Positions 41,480-51,860 of a stretch of DNA of 64,000 bases are shown piece after piece. A program made the position numbers and the translations under genes. The stretch covers positions 7,250,152-7,314,151 of the forward strand of contig JADCRB010000001.1 of assembly GCA_021464245.1 (NCBI GenBank), read 5' to 3'. The stretch comes from Carallia brachiata. Lineage: Eukaryota > Streptophyta > Magnoliopsida > Malpighiales > Rhizophoraceae. Positions within the stretch are counted from its first letter, which is position 1; every line of letters begins with the position of its first letter. A model generated the notes under the pieces. That model made no database searches. It was given only the letters and a program-made list of their open reading frames with translations, and was not told where the DNA came from.

Positions 41480-42800
41480 CTTCACATCTTGGTTTTTGAC
41501 TCTGGTTGCTGTAATCATATGACTTCTAATCCACACTCTTTAGTCAAAGCAAGTGTCTCCTTTTGCACCTATTATTCATACTGCTAATAATTCTCAAATG
41601 CATGTTAGCCACACAGGTCACATCTCTACCTCAAATTTGACTCTATCAGATACCTTTTTGGTTCCAAATCTTTCCTTGAACCTTATTTCTGTGGGTCAAT
41701 TATGTGATCTTGGTCTTGACTTACACTTTTCTTCCACTGGTTGTCGTGTGCAGGATCCAAAGACGGGTCAGATACTTGGGACAGGCCGTAAAGTTGGACG
41801 CTTATTTGAACTTGTTTCCTTGAAACTACCTCCCTTCTCTCATAATCATTGTGCTGTATCAGGTTCCTCTGAACTCTGGCATTCCCGACTTGGTCATGTT
41901 TCTTCCTCTAAATTGAGTCCTTTAATTTCTAGTGGTATCTTAGGTTCTGTTAAGGATGTTGACATAACTTGTGTTACGTGTCAGCTTGCAAAACACCATG
42001 CTTTACCTTTTAATAAAAGTGATTCTGTTACTTCTGCACCCTTTGATTTAATTCATTCTGATATTTGGGGACCTTCTCCTATTGATACTATGGGTGGATC
42101 ACGATACTTTGTGATATTTGTGGATGATTACTCGCGTTACACATGGCTTTATCTTATGAAAAACCGTTCTGAACTGTTTGATATTTATTCGCAATTTGCT
42201 ACTATGATCCAAACTCAATTTTCTCAGAAATCAAATTATTTCGTACTGATAATGCCATGGAATACAAAGATTCCAAATTCTTGCAGCTTCTCTCCCACAA
42301 TGGAACTGTTATTCAACGTTCTTGTCCTAGTACCTCCCAACAAAATGGACGGGCCGAGGACGCAAACATCGCCATATTCTCGACACAATCGAGCCCTTCT
42401 TATCTCTTCTTCTTGTCCTGAACGTTTTTGGGGAGAAGCTGCTCTTACAGCCATATTCACCATCAATCGTGTTCCATCCAAAGTCATCATAATATGTCTC
42501 CCTTTGAGCGACTTTATGGTAAACTGCCTACCTATGAATCTCTCGAGTCTTTGGTTGTGCTTGTTTTGTCTTTTGCAGCCTCATGAACGAACCAAGTTGG
42601 AACCTCGTGCGTCTTTGTTTCTTGGGTTATGGAATTGAACATAAAGGGTATCGGTGTTGGGACCCGTCTCCCAACGTTTACGTGTTTCTCGTCATGTCCT
42701 TTTTTGGGAACATAAGATGTTTTCTTCTCTTTCCTCCTTTCACTACATGATTCTTCCCAATCTTTCTTTACTGATCCTTCTATTGAATTAATGTCAAACA
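41480..42800 (+). pseudogene. copia protease and integrase (broken)
   Basis: A DSG-type protease motif lies near 41500 in one frame (FDSGCCNHMTS). The frame 41553-42220 covers the pre-integrase HHCC region (WHSRLGHVSSSKL; CVTCQLAKHH) and the first catalytic Asp (DIWGPSP, ~42058). Then a frameshift (~42228) puts the second Asp (TDNA) and the later ERFWGEAALTA segment in different frames. Integrase inserts cDNA; this copy is inactive. Confidence 0.85.
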
Positions 42801-42979
42801 ATGTGAATACTGCATCCCTATGCAGCTTTCCCCTACAGATCCTTTCCCTACTGATCCTGACACAAGTTCAACAGGTGTTCCACGGCTATTCTGACGTATC
42901 TTTCCCATCTATGGATCCAGAGTCTCCTCTGAGTCTCCTTCCATGTCTTCAGATTTGAGTCTTCTTCGAGCCTTCACCT

Positions 42980-44587
42980 GTGCGTCGTTCTTCCCGAGTA
43001 AGTAAACTACCTTCTCATTTTCAAGATTTTGTTGTTTACTCTACCATTGCTTCCTTATATGAACCTCAAACCTATCGCGAAGCCAGTACTAATCCTCTTT
43101 GGCAGCAAGCAATGGTTGAAGAATTACAGGCTCTATCACAAACTCACACTTGGGATTTAGTTCAGCTACCTCCTGGTAAATCTGCCATTGGCTGCAAGTG
43201 GGTCTATAAGATTAAGACCAAATCAGATGGATCAGTTGAAAGATATAAAGCTAGATTGGTAGCCAAAGGATTTACTCAGGAATATGGGATTGACTATGAG
43301 GAGACTTTTGCTCCTGTAGCCCGGATCACTTCAGTCAGGAGTTTATTGGCAGTTGCTGCAGTGCGACATTGGAAGTTGTTTCAGATGGATGTTAAGAATG
43401 CGTTCCTTAATGGTGATCTTACTGAAGAAGTCTATATGCAACCACCACCTGGATATGACCATCCACCAAACATGGTCTGTCGACTTCGCCGAGCACTTTA
43501 TGGTCTTAAACAGGCACCTTGGGCATGGTTTTCAAAATTTAGTACTACTGTGCAACAATTTGGCTTTTCTTCAAGTTCTTATGATACTGCCTTATTTATG
43601 CGCAAATCTGCTAAAGGGATCATTTTACTATTACTTTATGTTGATGATATGATTATCACAGGAGATGACTTGCAGGGTATTAATGATCTCAAACAGTATC
43701 TTAGTCAGCAATTTGAGATGAAAGACCTTGGTCTACTCAATTACTTTTTGGGACTCGAAGTTTCTTCTGATGCTACTGGATACTATTTGTCCCAAGCTAA
43801 ATATGCGTCCGATTTACTCACTCGGGCCGGTATTAGTGACAGCAAATCATCTTCTACTCCTCTCGAGTACAATGTAAAATTTTCTCCCACTGATGGCACA
43901 CTGTTGAAGGATCCTACTCTTTATCGTCAGCTAGTTGGGAGTCTAGTGTATCTTACTGTTACTCGACCGGACATTGCATATGCTGTTCATGTGGTCAGTC
44001 AGTTCATGGCAGCACCTCGATCTACTCATTATGCAGTTGTTCTTCGTATTCTTCGCTATGTCAAAGGGACTATGTTTCATGGGCTTCATTTCTCTGCTCA
44101 ATCATCACTTAATTTGCAGGCTTATTCAGATGCTGATTGGGCAGGAGATCCCACAGATAGACGCTCTACTACAGGATATTGTTTCTTCTTGGGGAATTCT
44201 CTTATCTCTTGGCGTAGCAAGAAGCAAACCGTCACTGCTCGCTCAAGCACTGAAGCCGAATATCGAGCTTTCGCTGAAACTGCATCCGAATTGATATGGC
44301 TTCGGTGGCTTTTACAAGATATGGGTGTCATACACTCTTCTGCCACTCGGATTCATTGTGACAATCATAGTGTCATCCAGATTGCTCACAATGATGTTTT
44401 CGATGAGCGGACCAAACATATTGAAATCGATTGTCACTTTGTTCGCCACCACATTGTACAGAGTACTATTTGCTTGGTTCCAGTCTCATCTGCTGATCAG
44501 ACCGCTGATATTTTTACCAAATCTCATCCTCCTGGCAGATTCTCTGATCTCCTTTCCAAACTCAAGTTGGCCAAACTACCATCTTGA
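42980..44587 (+). CDS. copia reverse transcriptase and RNase H (intact frame)
   Basis: 535 codons without interruption. RT blocks: WKWVYKIK-type start (GCKWVYKIK 71-79), RLVAKGFTQEYGIDYEETFA (92-111), FQMDVKNAFLNGDL (134-147), ALYGLKQAPWAW (172-183) and YVDD at 220-223. RNase H follows: AYSDADWAGD (381-390) with catalytic Asp, the SSTEAEYRA Glu (422-430), and a final Asp in HIEIDCHF/ADIFTK. In the intact element it is part of a polyprotein. The ATG chosen is only the first in the open frame and is probably internal. The intact frame may still produce enzyme fragments if transcribed. Confidence 0.92.
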   Translation: MRRSSRVSKLPSHFQDFVVYSTIASLYEPQTYREASTNPLWQQAMVEELQALSQTHTWDLVQLPPGKSAIGCKWVYKIKTKSDGSVERYKARLVAKGFTQEYGIDYEETFAPVARITSVRSLLAVAAVRHWKLFQMDVKNAFLNGDLTEEVYMQPPPGYDHPPNMVCRLRRALYGLKQAPWAWFSKFSTTVQQFGFSSSSYDTALFMRKSAKGIILLLLYVDDMIITGDDLQGINDLKQYLSQQFEMKDLGLLNYFLGLEVSSDATGYYLSQAKYASDLLTRAGISDSKSSSTPLEYNVKFSPTDGTLLKDPTLYRQLVGSLVYLTVTRPDIAYAVHVVSQFMAAPRSTHYAVVLRILRYVKGTMFHGLHFSAQSSLNLQAYSDADWAGDPTDRRSTTGYCFFLGNSLISWRSKKQTVTARSSTEAEYRAFAETASELIWLRWLLQDMGVIHSSATRIHCDNHSVIQIAHNDVFDERTKHIEIDCHFVRHHIVQSTICLVPVSSADQTADIFTKSHPPGRFSDLLSKLKLAKLPS

Positions 44588-44600
44588 GTTTGAGGGGGCG
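44584..44600 (+). other. copia polypurine tract
   Basis: TTGAGTTTGAGGGGGCG directly precedes the 3' LTR. Confidence 0.8.
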
Positions 44601-44790
44601 TGTTAGAATATTCTAGATATTAGAATATACCAGAATATTCTAGATATTATTCTGACATTATTATGATAATGATTCTATAATTATTTTCATTTATTTCTTT
44701 CATATTCTATAGGTAGTCTCTTTGTATATATATGTGTATATTCTCAATAATAATATATACAATATTTCATTCTCTTCTTATATTTTATCA
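44601..44790 (+). repeat. 3' LTR of copia element
   Basis: TGTTAG...TTATCA, followed by CTGAA. About 94% identical to the 5' LTR, with a 4-bp indel. Confidence 0.9.
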
Positions 44791-44824
44791 CTGAAGAGCC
44801 ACATGTCTATATCATCTTATCTTA

Positions 44825-45008
44825 CGGATAAACTGGGGTGCCGATGTAATTGTCGTTGCCAACATCAAGCACCGAGTCCAATGAAAAGGGCAACAGTAAT
44901 TTTCTCTGGCCCTTTTGCTAATTTGTTGCAGCTTGTTGATATGATGAGTATTGTTACATGAAAAAGAAAAGCAAACAAGAGATCAGAGCCAACTAGCCTA
45001 GCTGCCAT
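44825..45008 (-). pseudogene. GDSL lipase exon-1 remnant, copy B side
   Basis: Matches exon 1 of gene C from its ATG (45006-45008) through the CNKLAKGPEE-like region to the NYIG..VYP part. A 5-nt deletion removes the codons just before the catalytic GDS. It then joins abruptly, at 44824, to gene C upstream-flank sequence. It looks like a partial tandem copy of the gene C 5' end made by unequal exchange. Confidence 0.8.
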
Positions 45009-45021
45009 GGTTGACCACTTA

Positions 45022-46609
45022 GAGCTCGTTTGGAGACGTTGTCAGTTTTTTGTTTTTGTTTTTCATTTTCTATTTTTTTGTTTTTACTGTTTGCTGAATT
45101 TTTGTATTTATTGCTGTCAATTTTTGTTCTTGTTTATAAGAATAAAAAAATAGATAGAAAAAGATAGTGAGAGAAATGATAAAAAGAGTATAAATATAGA
45201 GACAAAAAATGGGAGAGAGAGACAGAGAGAGAAAGAGGGTAGAGAGAGAATGAGTAGAGAGAATGACAAAAAGAGAAAGGGTAAAGAAAGAATGAGTAAA
45301 CAGAATAGTAGAGAAAGAAAAATAGAGAGAGAGGGTAGAGAGAGAATGAGTAGAGAAAATGACAGAGAGAGAGGGTAGAGAAAGTACGAGTAAAGAGAAT
45401 ATAGAGAGATAAAACATAAAAGCATTTTTCAAAGAAAAAAAAACTGAATGAAAAACAATAAAAGATGCTTTCCTATTTTATTTTTCAGTTTCTTTTCTAT
45501 ACTTTTTCTCACAACCTTTTCTCTCTCTATCTACCCTCTTCACTATATCTCTCTCTACTCATCCTCTGTCTATCCCTTTCTATTTCTTCTCTCCTACTCT
45601 TTCTCTCTCTATGCTTTCTCTCTCTACCCTCTCTGTCTCATTTTCTCTCTCTACTTATTTTCCCTCTACCCACTCTCTCTTTCCTTTTTCTCCCTCAACC
45701 ATTCTGTCTACTCATTCTCTCTCTACCCTCTTTCTCTCTTCTTTTTCCATCTCTACCATTCTCTCTCTACCCACACTCTTTTTTTTCTTGCTCTACCATT
45801 CTTTCCACTCATTCTCTCTCTACCCTCTCTCTCTCTCTCTCATTTTGTCTCGCTCTACCATTCTCTTTTCTTATTCTCTCTCTACCCTCTCTCTCTCTCC
45901 TTTTTCTCTCTCTGCCATTATCTCTATTCTCTCACTCTCTCCTTTTTATCACTCTACTCATTATCTCTCTACTCTCTCTTTTTCTTTTTTCTCTCTCTAT
46001 CATTCACTCTCTACCCACACTCTCTCTCCTTTTTTTCTCGCTCTACCATTCTTTCTACTCATTCTCCCTCTAGCCACACTCTCCCTTCTTTTTTTCGCTT
46101 TACCAGTTTCTCTCCTCATTCTCTCTCTACCCTCTCTCGCTCATTTTTCTCTCTCTACCATTTTCTTTACTCATTCTTTATCTACCCTCTTCTTTTCTCT
46201 CTCTTCATTCTCTCTACTCATGTTCTCTCTACCCTATTTCTCTCTCCTTTTTCTCTCTCTACTCTCTCTCTCTGTTATCTTTTTCTCTCTCTATTCATAC
46301 TCTTTTTCCCATATCTCTCACTATCCTATCTCTATCTACCTTTTTATTCTTGTAAAAAAAAATTGACAACAATAAACACAAAAATTCAACAAACAGGAAA
46401 AACAGAAAAACAAAAAATAACAAACAATAACAAAAAATTGACAGCGTCTCCAAAAGTGTCCTTATTTTTCCATTTTTTTTTCTTTGAAAAACACTTTTAA
46501 CTTTTCAACAAAAAAACAGAAAATAAAATTAATTCTAAACATGTTTTCTGTTTTTTTTTTTCATAAATTAAACAGAAAATAAAAAACAAAATCTATTTTA
46601 AACGGGGCC
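45022..46609. mobile_element. 1.6 kb PIF/Harbinger-like foldback element
   Basis: TTA duplicated on both sides (45019-45021, 46610-46612); copy A shows the empty site (ACTTAATTAG). Outer ends GAGCTCGTTT and, reversed, GGCCCCGTTT. Inner inverted repeats are much better: TTTGGAGACGTTGTCA (45029) against the complement at ~46441-46456, and the ~65-bp 'tttactgtttgctgaatttttgtatttattgctgtcaattttt' block (45083 on) against ~46345-46405. Between the arms lie a ~250-bp purine tract (45170-45420) and an ~840-bp complementary pyrimidine tract. No transposase. Confidence 0.7.
45170..46340. repeat. GAGA-rich / CTCT-rich inverted microsatellite-like tracts
   Basis: 45170-45420 is built from GAGAGAGGGTAGAGAGAGAATGAGTA-type units (period about 30-60). 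45500-46340 is the complementary CTCTCTACCCTCTCTCTCTC with CATTCTC spacers, repeated some 20 times. Long Leu/Ser/Phe-rich open frames here are low-complexity artefacts. Confidence 0.85.
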
Positions 46610-46612
46610 TTA

Positions 46613-47368
46613 ATTTACCCCCCAAAATCAGAGCCACTTATTAGTGAAGACTAAAGAGCCACATGTCTACATCATCTTATCTTATCTTCTGCCATAGCTG
46701 GATGCAAACCACATACATACTTTTCACCTGCTTACTTTATGCTTTTTTTTTTTCCCTAAAAATAAGAGAGTAAAGTGATACCCAGATAATTTTACTAAGG
46801 AACATTAAACTTTCCTCTTAATGATATAATGTTAATTTTTGCTATTTTTGTCGGAGATATTTATGCTATTTTTTCAGAGATTTTTTGGGCATGTGGCGGT
46901 TGGGGGTTGCTCATATCAAATCATGGGGTCCATTTATGGTAAATGAAAATCCAACGACAATCGTTTTTTTTTTTTCCCTATCTGTCTCCATGCAAGCGTA
47001 CAGAAATATAAATAATTTAAGATATACTAAGTATAACCATATATATATATTACGTGTTTTGTGCTAAAATATTATAATTGATTAAAGTTATAACCATTAA
47101 ATATTGCATTAGAAAAATTGTTTAAAAAAAGTCTATTTTCTTTTGAGGTTATAATCGTGTTTCACGCCGTAGTATTATTATTAACTCAATAGAAATATTA
47201 TGAAGTGGCTTCCAAGTCATTCATCTTAATAAAAAAAGTTTTAAGTTTGGGAACTTAGGACAATTAAAGGAAAATGATCCGTTTATTAGAAAAAGAAAAA
47301 GCGAATTTGTTGAGACGTTTATCTTAAACGAAAAAAAAAGAGAAAAAAAAAGATGAACTTAAGTTGGG
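46613..47368. other. AT-rich spacer (copy B)
   Basis: Matches 2580-3365 of copy A. No gene seen. Confidence 0.5.
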
Positions 47369-47378
47369 CTTATTTATG

Positions 47379-47880
47379 GGGATATACATATTTTAAGTCC
47401 TAAATTTTTATATTTTTTTTTTACATTTAAGTCCTAACCTTTTTAAATTTCATTTAAGTTCTAAATCTTTTGATTTCTTACCAAATCAATCATTTTGTTT
47501 ACAAAAAGTGGTCAATCTGTTAATAAAAAAGTTTAACATAATTCAAATTATTAAAAAAAAGGTCAAATAAATGAATTAAACATTTTTTTCATCAATAAAA
47601 TATGCATATTAAATATATTTTTAATCAATAAATATACGAATTAAATAGATAGTATGTATATTTTTTGATTAAAAAACCATTCAATTTATATATTTAAGTT
47701 TTTTCCAAATAATTTTTTGTAAGTTTAAAATTATTTTTTAATAGATTAATCACTTTTTGTCAACAGATGGACCGATTTGGTAGAAAATTAAAAAATTTTG
47801 GACTCAAATGAAATGTTAAAAAGGTTTATGACTTAAATAAAAAAATGTAAAGGTTTAGAACTTAAAATATGCATATCCGC
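47379..47880. mobile_element. 502-bp Mutator-type MITE, copy-B-specific
   Basis: Perfect 10-bp target duplication CTTATTTATG at 47369-47378 and 47881-47890; copy A has one CTTATTTGTG at the same place (~3360). Ends GGGATATACATATTTTAAGT and, reversed, GCGGATATGCATATTTTAAGT are inverted repeats, and the arms are self-complementary over ~200 bp. A 9-10-bp duplication with long inverted repeats fits a Mutator-type MITE. Confidence 0.85.
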
Positions 47881-48344
47881 CTTATTTATGCGGGGTTCTT
47901 TTCTAGCCGAGATTGGCTATCGATAATCGAGTGACGGTCTGTAATAAAGATTAAAGGCTTTTAAACTGTAACGTGAGTGAAACACTGAGAGGGAGTCCAG
48001 CCACAACCCACGAGGGAGTAAATTACATTTTATACCATGAAAATTGGGCATAATTACTGTTTACACCATGATGTTTCTAAAATTACATAAAGCATACAAA
48101 GATTAATGTCTATTAGTCAAAGCAGATGAAATTGGGAAAAAGACTAAAATGTCCATTTATATGTATAAGAAAGAAAAAGTTGAATAATAAATCACAACCC
48201 TAGCCGCTTCGTTCTCTCTTCTTCTCTCTGGTTTCTCTGAAACCCTTTGTTGTGTCCCTCTCAAATCTCATATCCTCCTTCAATTTTTGATGATTAAACT
48301 ACTTTTTTCATTGTTTGGAAAAAATTATTTGTCGTTTTATGTTC

Positions 48345-48740
48345 GATTGGTGAGTATTCACTGTGTTTCTCACCTTATGATATGCGTTTTTGTTTTTTGG
48401 TTAATGAGTTAGGGTTTTTGTTTGAAACTTTGAATTTCGTTCGATCTTTTGAAATCAATCATTAGTTCATCATTTTTTGTTCGATTGATGGGCTTTCACT
48501 GTGTTTCTCACCCTTTGATATGCGTTTTTGTTTTTTGGTTAATGAGTTAGGGTTTTTATTTGAAACTTTGATTTTCGTTCGATTTTTTGAAATCAATCAT
48601 TATTTAGGCTTATGATTGGTGGGCTTTCACTGTGTTTCTTACTCTTAGAGATGTGCGTTTTCGTTTTTTGGTTAATGATTTAGGTTTCCTTTTTCAAACT
48701 TTGATTTTTGTTCAATCTTTTGAATTCAATCATTATTTTG
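48345..48740. repeat. ~130-138-bp tandem repeat, 3 units
   Basis: Units start at about 48345, 48483 and 48613. Copy A has two units (3859-4120). The difference reflects unequal exchange after duplication. Confidence 0.8.
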
Positions 48741-49117
48741 TCTATTTATGGTTTGTTCCTCAACTTTTAGGGTTTGGGTATATGATTAAAATATAAAGTA
48801 TGGCTTTATTTTAGGAATCTGTGTAATAGTTTATTGTTAGGGTTTGAAATTGCAGTTAGTGAGGTTAGGGTGTGATTTTGTAGGGACTAATAGGTTGGTT
48901 CCTATCTTTTTTGCCCGAGTTTTGTAGGGTTTTGTAATTTTCGAACCACAACAAATATTTTAATGAAAAAAAAATGGGTGTCAGTAATTAATTAATAGGA
49001 TTTGATTAAATAATTAATTAATCATAACTGTTGTTTGAATTATAATATTAGCTTTCAATTATTTTAATAATGTGTTGGTAAAGTTTGGTCTGTGATGTTT
49101 TTAAACAAGGAGACATA

Positions 49118-49708
49118 ATGCTGACATTGGTTGTGCATTGTGGTAATAAGAAAATGAAGGATGATATAGAGGACAAAGACTTTGTTACCTATATTGATGT
49201 GCTGCGGATGTGCAAGACAATGTATGATGTGGAGAATAAAGGATTCCGGCTATCAACTCACACTAGATTATGGATTGAAGGTGATGTCGATCTACAGAAA
49301 GCTATTGATGAACAGGAGTCAAACACACTACACTTGTACCCGACAGCAGATGCAAAGCCAGCCCCTATACCTTACAAGATTCCATATCTATATTCCATCA
49401 GTGGTGAAACTGGAGGTAACCATTTTGACCATGATGCTACTGTTGATGATGTTAGTGTTAATAATAGTTTGAATGACGTAGTAAATGTGGCTGAAAATTT
49501 TGGGATTGAAGTCAATAATAGCTCCAATTTTTCTGTTGTTGCTGATGCCTCTAAGACCCCTAGAAGAAGTCTTAGAACGAAAATATTATCTGAACAAGCT
49601 ATCTTTAAATGTTTGGCATTTTCTTATTTGCAGCCTCCTATTAATGCAACTAACTCCCAGGCAGTTGAGAGGAGTCATGATGCATCTGGTCCTAATGACG
49701 GTGGCCGA
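49118..49708 (+). CDS. MULE ORF, possible transposase N-terminal gene
   Basis: 197 codons from the ATG at 49118 (MLTLVVHCGN), just after a possible splice acceptor, so this may be a second exon. It has an N-terminal globular part to ~residue 70 (DFVTYIDVLRMCKTMYDVEN; LWIEGDVDLQKAID) that resembles the small N-terminal domain of plant MuDR-like transposases. A Ser/Asp/Asn-rich linker and basic TPRRSLRTKILSEQ follow. It ends at a TAA (49709-49711) where copy A has CAA, so the original exon probably continued into a downstream intron and exon (49930-50045 resembles one). The catalytic DDE part is absent. Function is a guess from context. Confidence 0.45.
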
Positions 49709-50141
49709 TAAGCTGCAAAGGTTTTCTATTTCATAAATATATTTGTTTAATTATTGGTTTATCTCTTTGTTTTATATATTGCCCTAATTATTGTGTCTAT
49801 CTAAACAAAAAAAAGGAAAAAAAAAAAACAAAGTTCAAATCCCAGTACTAGCACACAAAAAAAAAATAACGGTAAATCTTCAATCTTGTACAGCTTTTTT
49901 AGTTTTACATTATATATTTTTGAGTTCTAGCCTTATTCATATAGGGAGCAAAAAGAAGTAAGACAAAGGACCCTCAATCAATACAAGATATACACACTCC
50001 ACATTCCCAGCCTCAATCTTCCAAATATCCACATAATATTTCAGGTACTCATTAATACAACTCTTTCTTCACTTTTGAATATCTTATAATTCATTTGCTA
50101 AATGTGGATGCAAGGACTGAAACATATAAAATCAATGTATC

Positions 50142-50534
50142 TCATAAAAGTAATATTGCATTTATCTTCAATGAGTTTGTTATTGTTTCTAGGTTATATA
50201 ACTTCACAACTACTCTTCTCATTTCAGCCCTTAATGCTTGTATTTCTGTCATTATGTCAACTGGATCATCTCCTCTGTATGTGTTGGTTTCTCTTATGGC
50301 TGGTGTATTTTGAACTTCTTGCATTTCATTCTCTTCACCTACATTGTTCACTAGTGTAAACCACCCAAGGAAACTTAAAAGACAACTCCTTTCTTCACAA
50401 ACATAATAGAATCTATGCTTGTTCTTCTCAAATTTTGAAACATTTACTGTTGCCCGCCTATCGCATGACTTGCACTGAATATTTTTGTATTTGGTTGTTT
50501 GATAGTTAAGGAAGTTGCTGCTTGCTTGGGACAT
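50142..50534 (-). CDS. GRF-type zinc-finger protein with C-terminal coiled coil
   Basis: 130 residues from MSQASSNFLN at 50534; the frame is open upstream to 50582, but MSQ gives a start matched in copy A. A GRF-like finger has C21 and C24 (CKSC), HRFYYVC with C46, and C51 (EERSC). A coiled-coil segment lies at ~96-118 (TEIQALRAEMRRVVVKLYNL), with a hydrophobic end. Small GRF-finger plus coiled-coil proteins are common in plant genomes and often occur in or near transposons. GRF fingers bind single-stranded nucleic acid in some DNA-repair proteins. Here it is convergent with the MULE ORF, within the MULE ends. Copy A is frameshifted. It may be non-functional despite the open frame. Confidence 0.6.
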   Translation of the reverse strand: MSQASSNFLNYQTTKYKNIQCKSCDRRATVNVSKFEKNKHRFYYVCEERSCLLSFLGWFTLVNNVGEENEMQEVQNTPAIRETNTYRGDDPVDIMTEIQALRAEMRRVVVKLYNLETITNSLKINAILLL

Positions 50535-50974
50535 GGCTACCACAAAGAAATTTTTTTGAAGTTTTGAGGATAGAAAGAACAATGTTGGTTACAATCAGAT
50601 GAATTTTTGTAATTTTGAATTTAGGTTGCCTACTTTGGATGGAATTCTTTGTCTTTGACAGCCAACTTTTGCCTACTTTGGATGCCTTTTATAATTTCCT
50701 CCACATTCTATCCGTTCTTGACAATGTTGGAGATGTTTTAGCTCACTACAATGTTCACTTTTGTCTTCTAACATATAAGGGGTATTTTGGGAAGTTTGTA
50801 CCACTTTTAATGGCATTATTGAAATTATCTTGACTTTCTATCAATGGTCACTAATGTCCAGATGTAATTTGACACTGCACTTATAATTTAGTATATTTTA
50901 TGTAATTTTAGAAACGTCACAGTGTAAATGGTAATTAGATCTTATTTACACAGTGTAAAATGTAATTTTTCCCT

Positions 50975-51560
50975 CACAAGGGGTGCAAACTATAATAGAG
51001 ATATTTATCCAGACTTGTTATAGACTAGAATTCTGTATTCAATTAGAATTGAAATTGGTTAGGTCTTTCTTTGTTATATATGGTTTTAATATTAGATTAG
51101 AAATAGAAGTTATTGATATCTAGAAGATATAATAAAAAATTGAATATCTCAGTTTATTCTGTAACAACTTAGAGTACTAGTTGAGAGATATAATTACTGT
51201 GTATGCCGTTCACTTGTGTGTGGTGGTTTTCAGACAAATCCCAAAACTATACAAAAGTTGGTTCAATTTGGAAAGGGTATTTGATTTAGAATTTGATAGT
51301 AGAATCTGATCTATGAATCGAGGAATTCATGAAGGTTCAAATTGTGAATGATGTTGTGAATTATTGTAAAGCCGAATCAAAATTAAAAGAGGATGTTGAA
51401 GTTAATTTAGATTCATTAATAATTAGAATTCAGTATTTAAGAATTTAGGATTCAGTAATTTACGACACGAATTTGAAGTTTGGAATTCAGCCGATATTAC
51501 TACCCACATGGTTGCAGAATTTTTGGGGATCCGATAAGAACTAGAATTAGCATGAATTTT
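50975..51560. other. AT-rich spacer (copy B)
   Basis: Matches 6369-6950. It ends at the empty gypsy integration site near 51562. Confidence 0.5.
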
Positions 51561-51564
51561 GGGT

Positions 51565-51860
51565 TATCGGAAGGGCATTTGGAAACTGATTTTATGGAGA
51601 CCCTTCATTTGATTTCTAGTTAGCTTAATGAGGTTCACCCACTTGCTTACTGATATCCAAAGTATTAGTGCTCGAGAGTGGCAAATTTCGTTTCAACATG
51701 TATTGAGAGAGAACAAAACTCTTGTGCTGATTATCTTGTGAAGGTCGTCATATACTGTGGTACTGGCAAAACTCTTCTTGAGCATCCTTGAGAAGCTTGG
51801 CTTTATTGTTGGCTGGGGGATCTATTGGATGCTGTCTTCTTCAAATGTTAGTTTGTTTCA
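51565..51860 (+). pseudogene. LINE RNase H domain remnant, copy B
   Basis: Counterpart of 15850-16140, without the gypsy insertion. Frames are interrupted in the same places plus private changes. Confidence 0.6.

Larger units (their letters stand above)
39586..44790 (+). mobile_element. Ty1/copia retrotransposon in the GDSL gene C promoter
   Basis: 5205 bp with short LTRs (39586-39779, 44601-44790), a methionine-type primer binding site, gag, protease/integrase and RT-RNase H in copia order. Target duplication is CTGAA on both sides (39581-39585, 44791-44795). LTRs differ at about 12 of 188 aligned positions plus one small indel (~6%), so it is older than the gypsy element. Gag and integrase are broken; RT-RNase H is intact. 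It is head-to-head with GDSL gene C. Confidence 0.95.
48014..50974. mobile_element. Mutator-like element (MULE), copy B
   Basis: Same element as 3496-6368. The left end GGGAGTAAATTACATTTTA and the reversed right end AGGGAAAAATTACATTTTA are inverted repeats of ~75 bp. It holds a plus-strand ORF (49118-49708), a minus-strand GRF-finger gene (50142-50534) and a three-unit tandem repeat. The gene-like leader contains ACCCTAGCC (48198 on), a telo-box-like motif common in plant leaders. Confidence 0.7.

Noticed and set aside
45448..46500. 350-codon plus-strand open frame rich in Leu, Ser, Phe and Tyr, with overlapping long frames
   Set aside because: All are translations of the CTCT-rich tract in the foldback element. 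No domain or codon structure, and several frames are open at once because the repeat lacks stops.
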